The notes under the pieces were generated by a model that did not search any database, had not been told where the DNA came from, and saw nothing but the letters and a program-made list of their open reading frames with translations. DNA of 64,000 nucleotides, taken from NCBI GenBank assembly GCA_038323575.1, contig JBBQHB010000013.1, positions 12,235 to 76,234 on the forward strand, written 5' to 3'. Shown piece by piece: positions 34,263 to 43,158 of this stretch. Numbering within the stretch: the stretch's first letter is position 1; each line of letters starts with the position of its first letter. This stretch comes from CAINVV01 sp038323575. Its GTDB lineage: Bacteria; Bacteroidota; Bacteroidia; Bacteroidales; Prolixibacteraceae. Position numbers and translations under genes: made by a program.

Positions 34263-35495
34263 TTAAAGCGCTGCTGATTTTTGAACTTCCCTGAAAACCC
34301 GCATAAAATTACCTCCCCAGATCTTTCTGATATCATTTTCGGAGTATCCCCGCTTCACCAGTTCGAGGGTGACATTACCCATCTGGCTTACATCCCTGCA
34401 GCCCGACAAATCGCCTCCGCCGTCAAAGTCAGTTCCGATACCAACATAATCCACGCCGATCAGTTTTACGATGTGGTCGATGTGATCCACCATGTCCTGA
34501 ACAGTTGCCAATTTGTTGGGATATTTCCTGCCTGTTTCGCGGTACTCTTTCCAGGCTTGATTTGATTTTTCATCCGACAGATCCTGAAAATCATTGTATT
34601 TCGCCCGGATGACAGCAAGGGCAGAATCCCGCTTCGGATTCGGATCAGGTTTCTTAATGTAATCGGAGAGAAAACACATCTGGATCACACCTCCGTTTTT
34701 GGCCAGGGCTTTCAGGTCTTCATCTGTCAGGTTGCGCGGGTTGTCGCATACGGCACGGGCACAGGAATGGCTTGCGATGATCGGGACTTTGCTCAGACGG
34801 AGCACATCCATAAATGAATCATCAGAAATGTGTGAAACATCAATCATCATACCGGTACGGTTCATTTCGGCAACCACCTCTTTCCCGAACCGAGACAAAC
34901 CATGGTGTTCAGCCCCTTTTTTCTTGTCGGTAGAGGAATCACAAATATCATTGTTGGCCGTATGGCAAAGTGTTATGTACCTGACTCCCATACCGTAATA
35001 TTTCTTCACCATGGTGATATCGTTGGCCAATGCATATCCGTTCTCCAATCCGATGAAGATGGCCCTTTTCCCTTCCTTCTTCAGGTTGTAAGCATCATCG
35101 GGGGTCAATGCAACAGCTGCAAGTCCCGGATTTGCATTGACACTTTTCAGGATAGCGGCATAAATATCAAACGCTTTTTGCTTTGCACCGGCATCACCTT
35201 CCGGGGTTCTCGGTCCCTGTGAAACAAAAACTGCATAGAACTGGGCATCCAGGCCACCCTCTTTCATCCTTGGAAAATCAGATTTTGTGCCGGTTGCAGC
35301 CTGGTCATTCCTTTTTCCTGCGTCAAATCCGTCGCGGGTCAGGTTCAAAGGAGTATCACAGTGTGTATCGATGGTCAAAACCGACTGGTGAATCCTGGCC
35401 GCTTTGGCCTCAGCACTTTCTTTGGCGCCCGCCATTCCGGATAAAAAAAGAAGAGATAAAAAGAGGGATGACCTCCGGTGAACATTTTTTTTCAT
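34263..35495 (-). CDS. Exported membrane dipeptidase (M19 renal dipeptidase family)
   Basis: A 410-aa zinc dipeptidase with a signal peptide (SLFLSLLFLSGMAGA). Metal-site motifs of M19 are visible: IDTHCDTP (H-x-D, about residue 45), the bridging Glu in FIGLENGYAL (about 150), IIASHSCARAVCDNPRNLTD (His, about 235) and GIGTDFDGGG (Asp, about 355). It cleaves dipeptides, possibly D-amino-acid or L-Xaa-D-Xaa. The end abuts the HU-SPOR gene convergently with no gap. Confidence 0.93.
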   Translation of the reverse strand: MKKNVHRRSSLFLSLLFLSGMAGAKESAEAKAARIHQSVLTIDTHCDTPLNLTRDGFDAGKRNDQAATGTKSDFPRMKEGGLDAQFYAVFVSQGPRTPEGDAGAKQKAFDIYAAILKSVNANPGLAAVALTPDDAYNLKKEGKRAIFIGLENGYALANDITMVKKYYGMGVRYITLCHTANNDICDSSTDKKKGAEHHGLSRFGKEVVAEMNRTGMMIDVSHISDDSFMDVLRLSKVPIIASHSCARAVCDNPRNLTDEDLKALAKNGGVIQMCFLSDYIKKPDPNPKRDSALAVIRAKYNDFQDLSDEKSNQAWKEYRETGRKYPNKLATVQDMVDHIDHIVKLIGVDYVGIGTDFDGGGDLSGCRDVSQMGNVTLELVKRGYSENDIRKIWGGNFMRVFREVQKSAAL

Positions 35496-35842
35496 TGAAT
35501 TCTATATAAAACATTAGTATTCTATTTTCCACGATCCCGCACAGGCAGGGAAAAGGTCAAACACAGAGGAACTCCATGGTGTTTTTTCATCTTTTGTTCC
35601 GTCCGTCCGAAACGATCATTTTTACTTTTTCCGAAATACTATCGCGGACGGTGGTCATTAATCTTTGGTCCGTATACAAAGAGGTCTCCGCTACGCAGCT
35701 AAACCCCCGGTCCTCCCAGTCTGCAGTCCACAGTCTCCAAGTCCCCCAGTCCTGCAGTCATCCAGTCCTGCAGTCGTCCAGTCATCCAGTCGTCCAGTCA
35801 TCCAGTCATCCAGTCATCCAGTCGTCCAGTCGTGAAGTCTCT
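35496..35842. other. Intergenic region carrying a composite repeat
   Basis: Contains the module at 35675-35721 that is shared with 49915-49960 and the array at 35711-35840. No gene seen. Confidence 0.6.
35711..35840 (-). repeat. GACTGGAC array at the 3' end of the riboflavin synthase gene
   Basis: Minus-strand units GACTGGAT/GACTGGAC/GACTGCAG, about 14 units, beginning 2 bases after the stop at 35843. Confidence 0.85.
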
Positions 35843-36445
35843 TCACTTGTACGCTGCCAACCGGCTCAGATACTTTCCGATAATATCAAATTCGAGGTTG
35901 ACGACCGTGCCCTTTTTGATCTGGTGGAAATTGGTGTGTTCGAAAGTATAAGGAATAATGGCAACCTGAAAGGAGTCTTTCAGGGAGTTAACAACCGTGA
36001 GGCTCACTCCGTTAACGGTAACTGAACCTTTTTCGACGGTCGTGTAACCCTCTCTTGCTTTCACCAAATCGAAAGCATATTTAAAAGTATAATACCAGCT
36101 GCCGTCCGATTCGGCCACTTCTCCACAGACGGCGGTCTGGTCCACGTGGCCCTGGACAATGTGCCCGTCCAGCCTACCGTCGAGCCTCATGCTTCTCTCA
36201 AGGTTAACCTTATCTCCGGCTTTTAACAGCCCGAGATTGGATTTAAGCAGTGTTTCTTTTATTGCAGTGACTGTATACCGGGTCCCCTCTTTATTGACGA
36301 CTGTCAGACATACACCGTTGTGTGACAAACTCTGGTCGACTTTCAGTTCCGGTGTAAAATCGCAATCCAGTGTCAGGTGAACATTCTCCTGATCTTTTAC
36401 TACAGATACAACTGTACCCATTCCTTCAATGATTCCTGAAAACAT
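35843..36445 (-). CDS. ribE: Riboflavin synthase alpha chain
   Basis: Dismutates two 6,7-dimethyl-8-ribityllumazine molecules to riboflavin. The 200-aa protein is two tandem lumazine-binding barrels: MFSGIIEGMG at the N-terminus, SHNGVCLTVV (repeat 1) and VEKGSVTVNGVSLTVV (repeat 2), with GHIVQGHVDQ between. ATG at 36445 gives the canonical start. No FMN riboswitch is evident upstream. Confidence 0.95.
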   Translation of the reverse strand: MFSGIIEGMGTVVSVVKDQENVHLTLDCDFTPELKVDQSLSHNGVCLTVVNKEGTRYTVTAIKETLLKSNLGLLKAGDKVNLERSMRLDGRLDGHIVQGHVDQTAVCGEVAESDGSWYYTFKYAFDLVKAREGYTTVEKGSVTVNGVSLTVVNSLKDSFQVAIIPYTFEHTNFHQIKKGTVVNLEFDIIGKYLSRLAAYK

Positions 36446-36656
36446 CGCTTTAATGTTTAAATTTTTACGAAGATAATAGTTTATACAGATCGTGAAAGTA
36501 CTGTTCGTTCTTCTCAATGGAAATAAGTATATTCATCCTTAAATAGCTAAGCCTTACAAAGACGTTGCAGAACGGTTGTAAAGGCCTGGCGGGTAATTTT
36601 ATTTTAAAATTAAACAATTAAATATCATCTGCTTACATATTATATGTCTAATGAAA

Positions 36657-36684
36657 CCAATTGGGACTAATTAATCCCAATTGG
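36657..36684. promoter_or_regulatory. Perfect inverted repeat upstream of the PorP/SprF gene
   Basis: CCAATTGGGA and TCCCAATTGG (10-bp arms) with an 8-base AT-rich spacer, 62 bases before the ATG at 36746. It lies in the 300-base ribE/porP divergent gap and could be an operator or a leader hairpin. Confidence 0.6.
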
Positions 36685-36745
36685 AATTCGGATTACTTTT
36701 TTTATCAATTTTTACCATTAAAAGGACTCCCTTAACCTTTTAAAC

Positions 36746-37693
36746 ATGAAAATGACTCATTTACATCTGCCGATTATACTTCCGGTGGCACTCCTGATTT
36801 TATTGGTCGGAAGTCCAAAGCAGGTTAAGTCTCAGCAAGATCCTGTTTACACCCAGTATTTGACCAACCTGTTGTCGATTCAGCCTGCCTATGCGGGTAT
36901 CACAGGGGTACTCACAGTATCAGCCTTATCCCGCGCCCAGTGGGTGGGATGGGAAGGAGCCCCTAACTCCAACACGTTCACAGTTCACCTGCCAATGAAA
37001 AACTTCAATGTCGGGTTGGGGCTTTCCATCGTGAATGATAAATGGGGTCCTATCTTACAAAACGGCATTTATGCAGATTATGCCTACCGGATCCTCCTAA
37101 AACAGAGGCAATATCTGGCAATGGGGATGCAGGTGGGTTTCAACACCTATCATGCCCGGTTCACAGATCTGGAACTTAATGATCCGATCGACCAGGTTTT
37201 TGCACAGAACGTGGATTTCAAGCTGTTACCCAATATCGGTTTCGGGGCGCTTTGGCACAGTGACATTTTCTTTCTTGGTGTATCCATGCCCAAATTGTTT
37301 AAGAACAACATCGTAGATGATTCTGACAATAAAGTTTACCGCGAGGTGCTTCATTTTTACGGGATGGGAGGATATGTGATTACAGTTACAAATGATGTCA
37401 AGCTTAAACCCACTTTCCTTTTCCGCTGGAGTGAACAGACACCCTCTTATATTGATATGGGATTAAATATTTTGCTTTATGAAAAGGTATGGTTCGGCGT
37501 CACTTACCGCCTGAAAAACTCGTATGCCTTGTCCTTCCAGTTTAATGTCAATACTCAGCTTCGCTTTGGATATTCTTATGATTTGACTACTTTTCACGAA
37601 AATATGGTCAATTCCGGGACCCACGAATTCACGATCAATTATGAATTCCAAAGCACCAAAAGAAGCAAAAGATATACTGCAAGGTATTTCTAA
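36746..37693 (+). CDS. PorP/SprF family type IX secretion outer-membrane protein
   Basis: A 315-aa beta-barrel protein. The signal peptide is followed by QDPVYTQYLTNLLSIQPAYAGI, the hallmark PorP/SprF start, and by many amphipathic strands such as GLGLSIVNDKWGPILQNGIYADYAYRI. PorP-type proteins support gliding or T9SS-dependent adhesin secretion. It is not next to porKLMN here. The downstream TPR gene follows 53 bases later on the same strand. Confidence 0.9.
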   Translation: MKMTHLHLPIILPVALLILLVGSPKQVKSQQDPVYTQYLTNLLSIQPAYAGITGVLTVSALSRAQWVGWEGAPNSNTFTVHLPMKNFNVGLGLSIVNDKWGPILQNGIYADYAYRILLKQRQYLAMGMQVGFNTYHARFTDLELNDPIDQVFAQNVDFKLLPNIGFGALWHSDIFFLGVSMPKLFKNNIVDDSDNKVYREVLHFYGMGGYVITVTNDVKLKPTFLFRWSEQTPSYIDMGLNILLYEKVWFGVTYRLKNSYALSFQFNVNTQLRFGYSYDLTTFHENMVNSGTHEFTINYEFQSTKRSKRYTARYF

Positions 37694-37746
37694 AAGAAGA
37701 ATTGATGATTTGGCAATTTAGATAAGGTCAGAAAATACCTGGTTAA

Positions 37747-39987
37747 ATGAACGAAACAGAAATTAAATACAGACACCTTACAATTTGCCGACTGCTTTCA
37801 GAAAGGAAGTTGAAACCTGCTTTTGACTTGCTTGAACAGATGATCAAAGCCAATGGATTGGGGGAATTCAGCGACCAGCAACTCGATCTGGAGCAAAACT
37901 ACCGGTTCATGCTGAAATATACCGTCGAAGGGATTAACGATCCCGAAAGACAGAAAATTTATCACCATATCCTGCTTTCGACATTTGAACTGGCAGATCT
38001 CTGCACCGACAGTCTGCTGATGAAGTTTTCAACCTCACTCGAATTCCAGAAGAAACGCACATTCGCACGGATCAGCATTGAGAATATCCCGGATTATTTT
38101 TCCGAACTTGAGTCATTTCATCTGGAAAATGAACTTCGCTCACTCATTTCTGATCCCTCTTCCCCTCCAATGAACGAACAGGAAGAGGATAAACATTATC
38201 AGAAACTGATCAACCTGTTTTACCATTACTGGTTTAAAAACAAGCTCTCCGCTGAAGAGATTTCTTCATTTATTACCTTTCTTAAAAATCCGCGCATACC
38301 CAATCACGAAAAGTCCTTACTGGTAACCGCGATCACCCTGGGCCAGCTGCTCTTCTTTGACGAGCATAAAATCATGCTGCTCTTTGAAGGTTGCAAATCC
38401 GATCAGGAAGAGGTGAACCAGCGGGCGCTGGTCGGGCTGCTCCTATCGTTGTACTATTATGACCGTAGAATTTCCCTGTTTCCCATTATTACTGCCCGGC
38501 TTGCATTATTAAACGAAACAAGCGCATTTAAACGTCATCTCGAAAAGATAATTTTACAGTTGATCGGTTCGAAAGAGACAGAAAAAATTCAGAAAAAACT
38601 CCAGGACGAAATCCTGCCCGAGATGATGAAGTTGAGTCCAAACCTGCGGAACAAACTAAGCCTTGAAGCGATGTTGGGCGATGTCCTGAATGAGGATAAA
38701 AACCCGGAATGGCAGGATATGTTCAAAGATTCACCCGGCTTTCTGGATAAGATGGAGGAGTTGAGTGAGATGCAGATGAAAGGAGCAGATATTTTCATGA
38801 CCTCTTTTTCCAGTCTGAAAACCTTCCCTTTTTTCAGTGAACTGACCAACTGGTTTGTTCCCTTCTATCCCGGTCATCCTCAGCTGATCAGAAGTTCATC
38901 CCGGGAAGACCTGCAGGATAACAAGAAATTATTCGACCTTCTGCTTAAAACACCCGTTTTGTGCAACTCCGACAAATATTCATTCAGTTTCAGCATGCAG
39001 ACAATTCCGGCTGAATACAAAAAAATGATGTTTGACTCGCTGACTGCAGAGTTTGACCAGCTGATTGAATCTGAGAATGAAGATGACCTGATCTCCCTGG
39101 ACAAAAAGGCAGAGGCAATTTCCGGACAATACATCCGCGACCTTTATCGCTTTTATAAACTTCATCCTCAACGTGAAGGATTTGAAAATATCTTTTCCTG
39201 GTCATTCGATTTTCACAATAAAAGCGTATTTAACGACCTCCTCCGTGAAGACCACCAACTCCTCCGGAATATTGCGGAATTTTATTTTGCAAAAGACTAC
39301 TACCAGGATGCAGCAGACATTTATGCCCTGTTGCTCAAGGATTTTGAAGAAGCAGAACTCCTTCAGAAAATGGCCTATTGCTGCCAGAAACGCGATGATT
39401 ATGATCTCGCGCTCACCTATTACCTGAAAGCTGATCTGTATGAGCAGAACCGCATCTGGAACCTCAAAAAGATTGCCCTCTGTTACAGGCACCTGAAAAA
39501 ACCGGATCTGGCTTTAGAATATTACCTCCAGGTAATTGTTCTGGAACCTGACAATCTGGGTATTCACATTTCAATCGGACATTGCAGGATGGAACTGAAG
39601 CAGTACGACGAGGCACTTAAATCCTATTTCAAAGTTGAATATCTCTCTCCCGGCAATAAAAAAATATGGAGACCCATTGGCTGGTGCTCGCTCCTTGTGG
39701 GCAAGAAGCATCAGTCGGAACAATATTTCAGTAAGTTGGTAGAGGATTCTCCCAATAAGTTTGATCTGATGAACATGGGTCACGTACAGTGGTGCCTCGG
39801 AAAAAGAAAGATCGCACTTGACTATTACAAGCAAAGCATCAACGATGCTGAAATGTCGGAAGGTGAATTCATGGATGCGTTTCATGAGGACCTTGAACAC
39901 TTATTGCTGCAGGGTGTTGATCCGGACGATGTCCCCATCATGCTGGACCAATTGAGGTATTCACTGGAGAAAGACCAAACCGCTTAA
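37747..39987 (+). CDS. Large TPR-repeat protein
   Basis: A 746-aa cytoplasmic protein. The first ~480 residues are helical with no clear family; residues about 500-715 contain at least five TPR repeats, for example AEFYFAKDYYQDAADIYALLLKDF, AYCCQKRDDYDLALTYYLKA, ALCYRHLKKPDLALEYYLQV and GHCRMELKQYDEALKSYFKV. A protein-interaction role is expected; partners unknown. The ppk1 gene starts 4 bases after it, so the two are probably co-transcribed. Confidence 0.8.
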   Translation: MNETEIKYRHLTICRLLSERKLKPAFDLLEQMIKANGLGEFSDQQLDLEQNYRFMLKYTVEGINDPERQKIYHHILLSTFELADLCTDSLLMKFSTSLEFQKKRTFARISIENIPDYFSELESFHLENELRSLISDPSSPPMNEQEEDKHYQKLINLFYHYWFKNKLSAEEISSFITFLKNPRIPNHEKSLLVTAITLGQLLFFDEHKIMLLFEGCKSDQEEVNQRALVGLLLSLYYYDRRISLFPIITARLALLNETSAFKRHLEKIILQLIGSKETEKIQKKLQDEILPEMMKLSPNLRNKLSLEAMLGDVLNEDKNPEWQDMFKDSPGFLDKMEELSEMQMKGADIFMTSFSSLKTFPFFSELTNWFVPFYPGHPQLIRSSSREDLQDNKKLFDLLLKTPVLCNSDKYSFSFSMQTIPAEYKKMMFDSLTAEFDQLIESENEDDLISLDKKAEAISGQYIRDLYRFYKLHPQREGFENIFSWSFDFHNKSVFNDLLREDHQLLRNIAEFYFAKDYYQDAADIYALLLKDFEEAELLQKMAYCCQKRDDYDLALTYYLKADLYEQNRIWNLKKIALCYRHLKKPDLALEYYLQVIVLEPDNLGIHISIGHCRMELKQYDEALKSYFKVEYLSPGNKKIWRPIGWCSLLVGKKHQSEQYFSKLVEDSPNKFDLMNMGHVQWCLGKRKIALDYYKQSINDAEMSEGEFMDAFHEDLEHLLLQGVDPDDVPIMLDQLRYSLEKDQTA

Positions 39988-39991
39988 CTTC

Positions 39992-42037
39992 ATGATGAAC
40001 ACAAAAATCCGCAACAAAGAACTAAGCTGGTTGTCTTTCAACGAGCGATTACTACAGGAGGCATCCAAAAAGGAGGTTCCGCTTATTGAACGGCTCAAGT
40101 TCCTGGGTATCTATTCCAATAACCTGGATGAATTTTTCCGCATCCGAGTGGCTATTTTGCGCAGATTGGCGGCTATTGACAATCTGGTCCTGTCGGAAGG
40201 CGAACTGCCTGCCGAGGTGCTCAACCAGATAGAGCAAACCGTTGTATCACAAGGCCAGTGGTTCGAACGAATCTATTCCAAGTTACTTAAAGATCTGGCC
40301 AAAGAGGATATATTCATTATCAATGAGACCCACCTTACCCGCGAACAGGGAGAATACGTAACAGCTTATTTCAAGGATGAAGTTCGTCCGCGCATCATGC
40401 CGGTTATCATCAAGAAGAACCAGCCATTGCCGACGCTGAACGACGACGCCATTTACCTGGCAGTGGTAATGACCAAATCCAAAAAAGAGGAATACGCCCT
40501 GATAGAGGTGCCTACGGATATTCTGCCGAGATTTGTTATTTTGCCTTCCAAAGACCACAGAAGACACATTATTTTACTGGAAGATGTGATCCGTTATGAA
40601 CTAAAGGACATTTTTTACATGTTCTCATTTAAGACGATCAGCTCCTATATCGTCAAAGTAACCCGCGATGCTGAACTCGACCTTGATGATGATGTGGCGG
40701 AGAGTTATGTGAAAACATTAACGAAAAGTCTGGAGAAAAGGGGCAACAGTGAGTTGGTGCGTTTCGTGCACGACAAAGAAATTCCGGAGAATTTCCTTGC
40801 GCTGCTGCTCAAAAAGCTCAAATTCGACCGCGATGATGTTATCATCGGAGGGTCACGAATTCATAACTTCAGGGATTTTATGGGTTTCCCGTCGATCGGC
40901 AAAAAACACCTTTATTACCCTCCGATCACCCCGCTGCCGCATCCCGACATCCGCCAGGGAGAACCTTATCTGGGTGCAATTGCCAAAAGGGACATCCTGC
41001 TTCACTTTCCGTATCATTCCTTTTACAATTTTATCGACCTCCTCCGTGAGGCATCCATTGATCCCAAAGTCACAGAAATCAGGATGACAGCCTACCGCAT
41101 GGCTAAAAATTCAAACGTTATTCATGCCCTTATCAATGCAGCCAGGAACGGCAAGAAAGTTACGGTAATCCTCGAACTCAGGGCCCGTTTCAACGAAGAG
41201 GAAAATATCAACTGGGGCAATTTACTGACCCGGGAGGGCGTCAAAGTAATTTTGGGTGTCCCTGGCTTGAAAGTACATTCAAAGCTGCTACTGATTACCA
41301 GAAAAGAGGAGAAAGAGCAGGTAAATTATGCCGTTATCGGTACCGGTAATTTCAACGAATTAACATCGAAAGTATTCTCAGACCAAATGCTCTGGACTGC
41401 AAATCCTGCTATTACAAAGGAAGTATCCAAAGTGTTTGAATTTTTCCTGAGAAACTACAAAATAGGACGGTACCAGCATCTGCTGGTTTCTCCGTTTACG
41501 ATGAGGTACAAAATGATTCAGATGATCCGGCAGGAGATCCAGGCAGCAAAAAACGGACAGAAAGCAGCCATTTACATCAAATGCAACAACCTGGTAGATC
41601 CCGAAATTATCGGACGTTTGTGCGATGCCGCCAAAACAGGTGTTGATGTTCGCCTCAACATCAGGGGTATGTTTTCTTTGATAGGCTATTCGGCCGAAGA
41701 AAACTATAACATTCGGTCAATCGGGATCATAGACCGTTATCTTGAACATTCCCGGATTTACTATTTCTTCTGCGGCGGCAAAGAAAATATATACATTTCT
41801 TCTGCCGACCTGATGTCAAGGAATCTTGACAGAAGGGTTGAAGTCTCTGTCCCGATTTACGATCCGGACATCAAAAAAGAGTTGGTCGGGTTTTTTGCCC
41901 TTCAATGGAAAGACAATACTTCTTCCCGGATTCTTGACAATGAGCTGACCAATAAGATCAACCGGCAGGGTAAAAATCCCTTACTAACTTCTCAATTGGC
42001 ATTTTATGATTTCCTCCGCTCAGTCAGGAAAAAATAG
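39992..42037 (+). CDS. ppk1: Polyphosphate kinase 1
   Basis: Synthesises polyphosphate from ATP. The 681-aa protein has the N-terminal helical domain (KELSWLSFNERLLQEA), the head domain and two PLD-like C-terminal domains. The phosphorylated His lies in PGLKVHSKLLLI (about residue 428) and the second catalytic His in DRYLEHSRIYYFF (about 585). Complete and intact. Confidence 0.96.
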   Translation: MMNTKIRNKELSWLSFNERLLQEASKKEVPLIERLKFLGIYSNNLDEFFRIRVAILRRLAAIDNLVLSEGELPAEVLNQIEQTVVSQGQWFERIYSKLLKDLAKEDIFIINETHLTREQGEYVTAYFKDEVRPRIMPVIIKKNQPLPTLNDDAIYLAVVMTKSKKEEYALIEVPTDILPRFVILPSKDHRRHIILLEDVIRYELKDIFYMFSFKTISSYIVKVTRDAELDLDDDVAESYVKTLTKSLEKRGNSELVRFVHDKEIPENFLALLLKKLKFDRDDVIIGGSRIHNFRDFMGFPSIGKKHLYYPPITPLPHPDIRQGEPYLGAIAKRDILLHFPYHSFYNFIDLLREASIDPKVTEIRMTAYRMAKNSNVIHALINAARNGKKVTVILELRARFNEEENINWGNLLTREGVKVILGVPGLKVHSKLLLITRKEEKEQVNYAVIGTGNFNELTSKVFSDQMLWTANPAITKEVSKVFEFFLRNYKIGRYQHLLVSPFTMRYKMIQMIRQEIQAAKNGQKAAIYIKCNNLVDPEIIGRLCDAAKTGVDVRLNIRGMFSLIGYSAEENYNIRSIGIIDRYLEHSRIYYFFCGGKENIYISSADLMSRNLDRRVEVSVPIYDPDIKKELVGFFALQWKDNTSSRILDNELTNKINRQGKNPLLTSQLAFYDFLRSVRKK

Positions 42038-42560
42038 GGATGCTGAGATCCTTTTGAGAGACCGACTCGTGCATTTCGGCATCAAGGAGATATACCTCTG
42101 GAAAGAGATGGTACTCCGGGACGAAGCCCTCTTCAACCAAATCTACAGGCTAATTCACTGCGACAACCCAAGAATTGCCTGGCATGCCGCCTGGGTGACC
42201 GATCATGCGTCGGAAGCCAATCCGGGAATACTTGAACCCTTTGTACCGGAAATGATTGACCACCTGCCGAACCTGAAAAGTGGCTCACTGAAACGTCACT
42301 TCACCAGAATGATTAACAGGCACAAAATTCCTGAAAATCAAATGGGGATGTTGGTTGATGTGCTTTACAAACTGCTTTCACCTGCTGAACCTGTTGCGGT
42401 ACGTGCAAATGCACTGGAAATACTGCTCAAAATTTCCCTGACAGAACCCGGACTGCAGGCCGAATTGATCAGCGTGACAGAATCCATGCTTGAAGAAGAT
42501 CTCACACCCGGCATGATTACTAAAGGGAGAAAAATACTGCGGTTGCTGAGAGATCAATGA
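42006..42560 (+). CDS. HEAT-like helical protein
   Basis: A 184-aa soluble protein of paired helices (IAWHAAWVTDHASEANPGIL, VLYKLLSPAEPVAVRANALEIL), which read like HEAT repeats. It starts 32 bases inside ppk1 in another frame, implying translational coupling, and its 3' end overlaps the convergent gene at 42554 by 7 bases. Function unknown. Confidence 0.75.
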   Translation: MISSAQSGKNRDAEILLRDRLVHFGIKEIYLWKEMVLRDEALFNQIYRLIHCDNPRIAWHAAWVTDHASEANPGILEPFVPEMIDHLPNLKSGSLKRHFTRMINRHKIPENQMGMLVDVLYKLLSPAEPVAVRANALEILLKISLTEPGLQAELISVTESMLEEDLTPGMITKGRKILRLLRDQ

Positions 42561-43060
42561 GACATAAACGTGGAAAAAACGAGTACCGAAACAAAACCCC
42601 ACAAAAAAATTGACAGCAGCATCAAGGGGATAAACCTGCGCTTGTGGTGAAAATACTTGGTTCCCAGGAAAGCCCCGACAGGTATGGAGAGCACTATCGG
42701 AGTTAAAATTATAATCCCCAGCATCCCGGATTGCTTGCGAATGCGGACAATCATCTTGTTCCTTCGGGTGAATTTGTCGGCTGTAAGCCTGCGGTATCTC
42801 CTGCCATCCAGCCATCGCTCAAACCGGACTTTAAAAATTCTTGGCGTGATGAAATAAATCAGCGGCCAAATCAGCTTAAGCTCTTTTAAAAGAAACGAGA
42901 AGAGGGAATAAAAAAATAAAAATCCAAAAATTCCTCCCAGTTCAATAAAGACAAATGTTTCAACCTGAGTGAGCCGAAAAAGATACGCATAAGGTGCCGC
43001 CCAAAAAAATTTGACACTGGCGATCACCATGACATTTATATATTTTAGAATAATTCCCAT
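42554..43060 (-). CDS. Unknown small membrane protein
   Basis: A 168-aa protein with about four hydrophobic segments (two in residues 1-70, two in 105-165) separated by a basic loop rich in Arg/Lys (RFERWLDGRRYRRLTADKFTRRNK). The loop followed by GMLGIIILTPIVLSIPVGAFLG faintly resembles small YqaA/SNARE-associated type proteins, but no family is claimed. ATG at 43060 preferred. Confidence 0.65.
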   Translation of the reverse strand: MGIILKYINVMVIASVKFFWAAPYAYLFRLTQVETFVFIELGGIFGFLFFYSLFSFLLKELKLIWPLIYFITPRIFKVRFERWLDGRRYRRLTADKFTRRNKMIVRIRKQSGMLGIIILTPIVLSIPVGAFLGTKYFHHKRRFIPLMLLSIFLWGFVSVLVFSTFMSH

Positions 43061-43158
43061 TTCACTTTGCTGTCTCAAAATTAGGCATAATACCGTCAAG
43101 AAATTGAAAAAAATTTAGTATTTTAGATCTCTGTATCAAAAATTAAAATAAGTACAAA

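Noticed and set aside
36446..36745. FMN riboswitch before riboflavin synthase
   Set aside because: No conserved RFN-element helices could be recognised; ribE is transcribed away from this region and only a simple palindrome is present.
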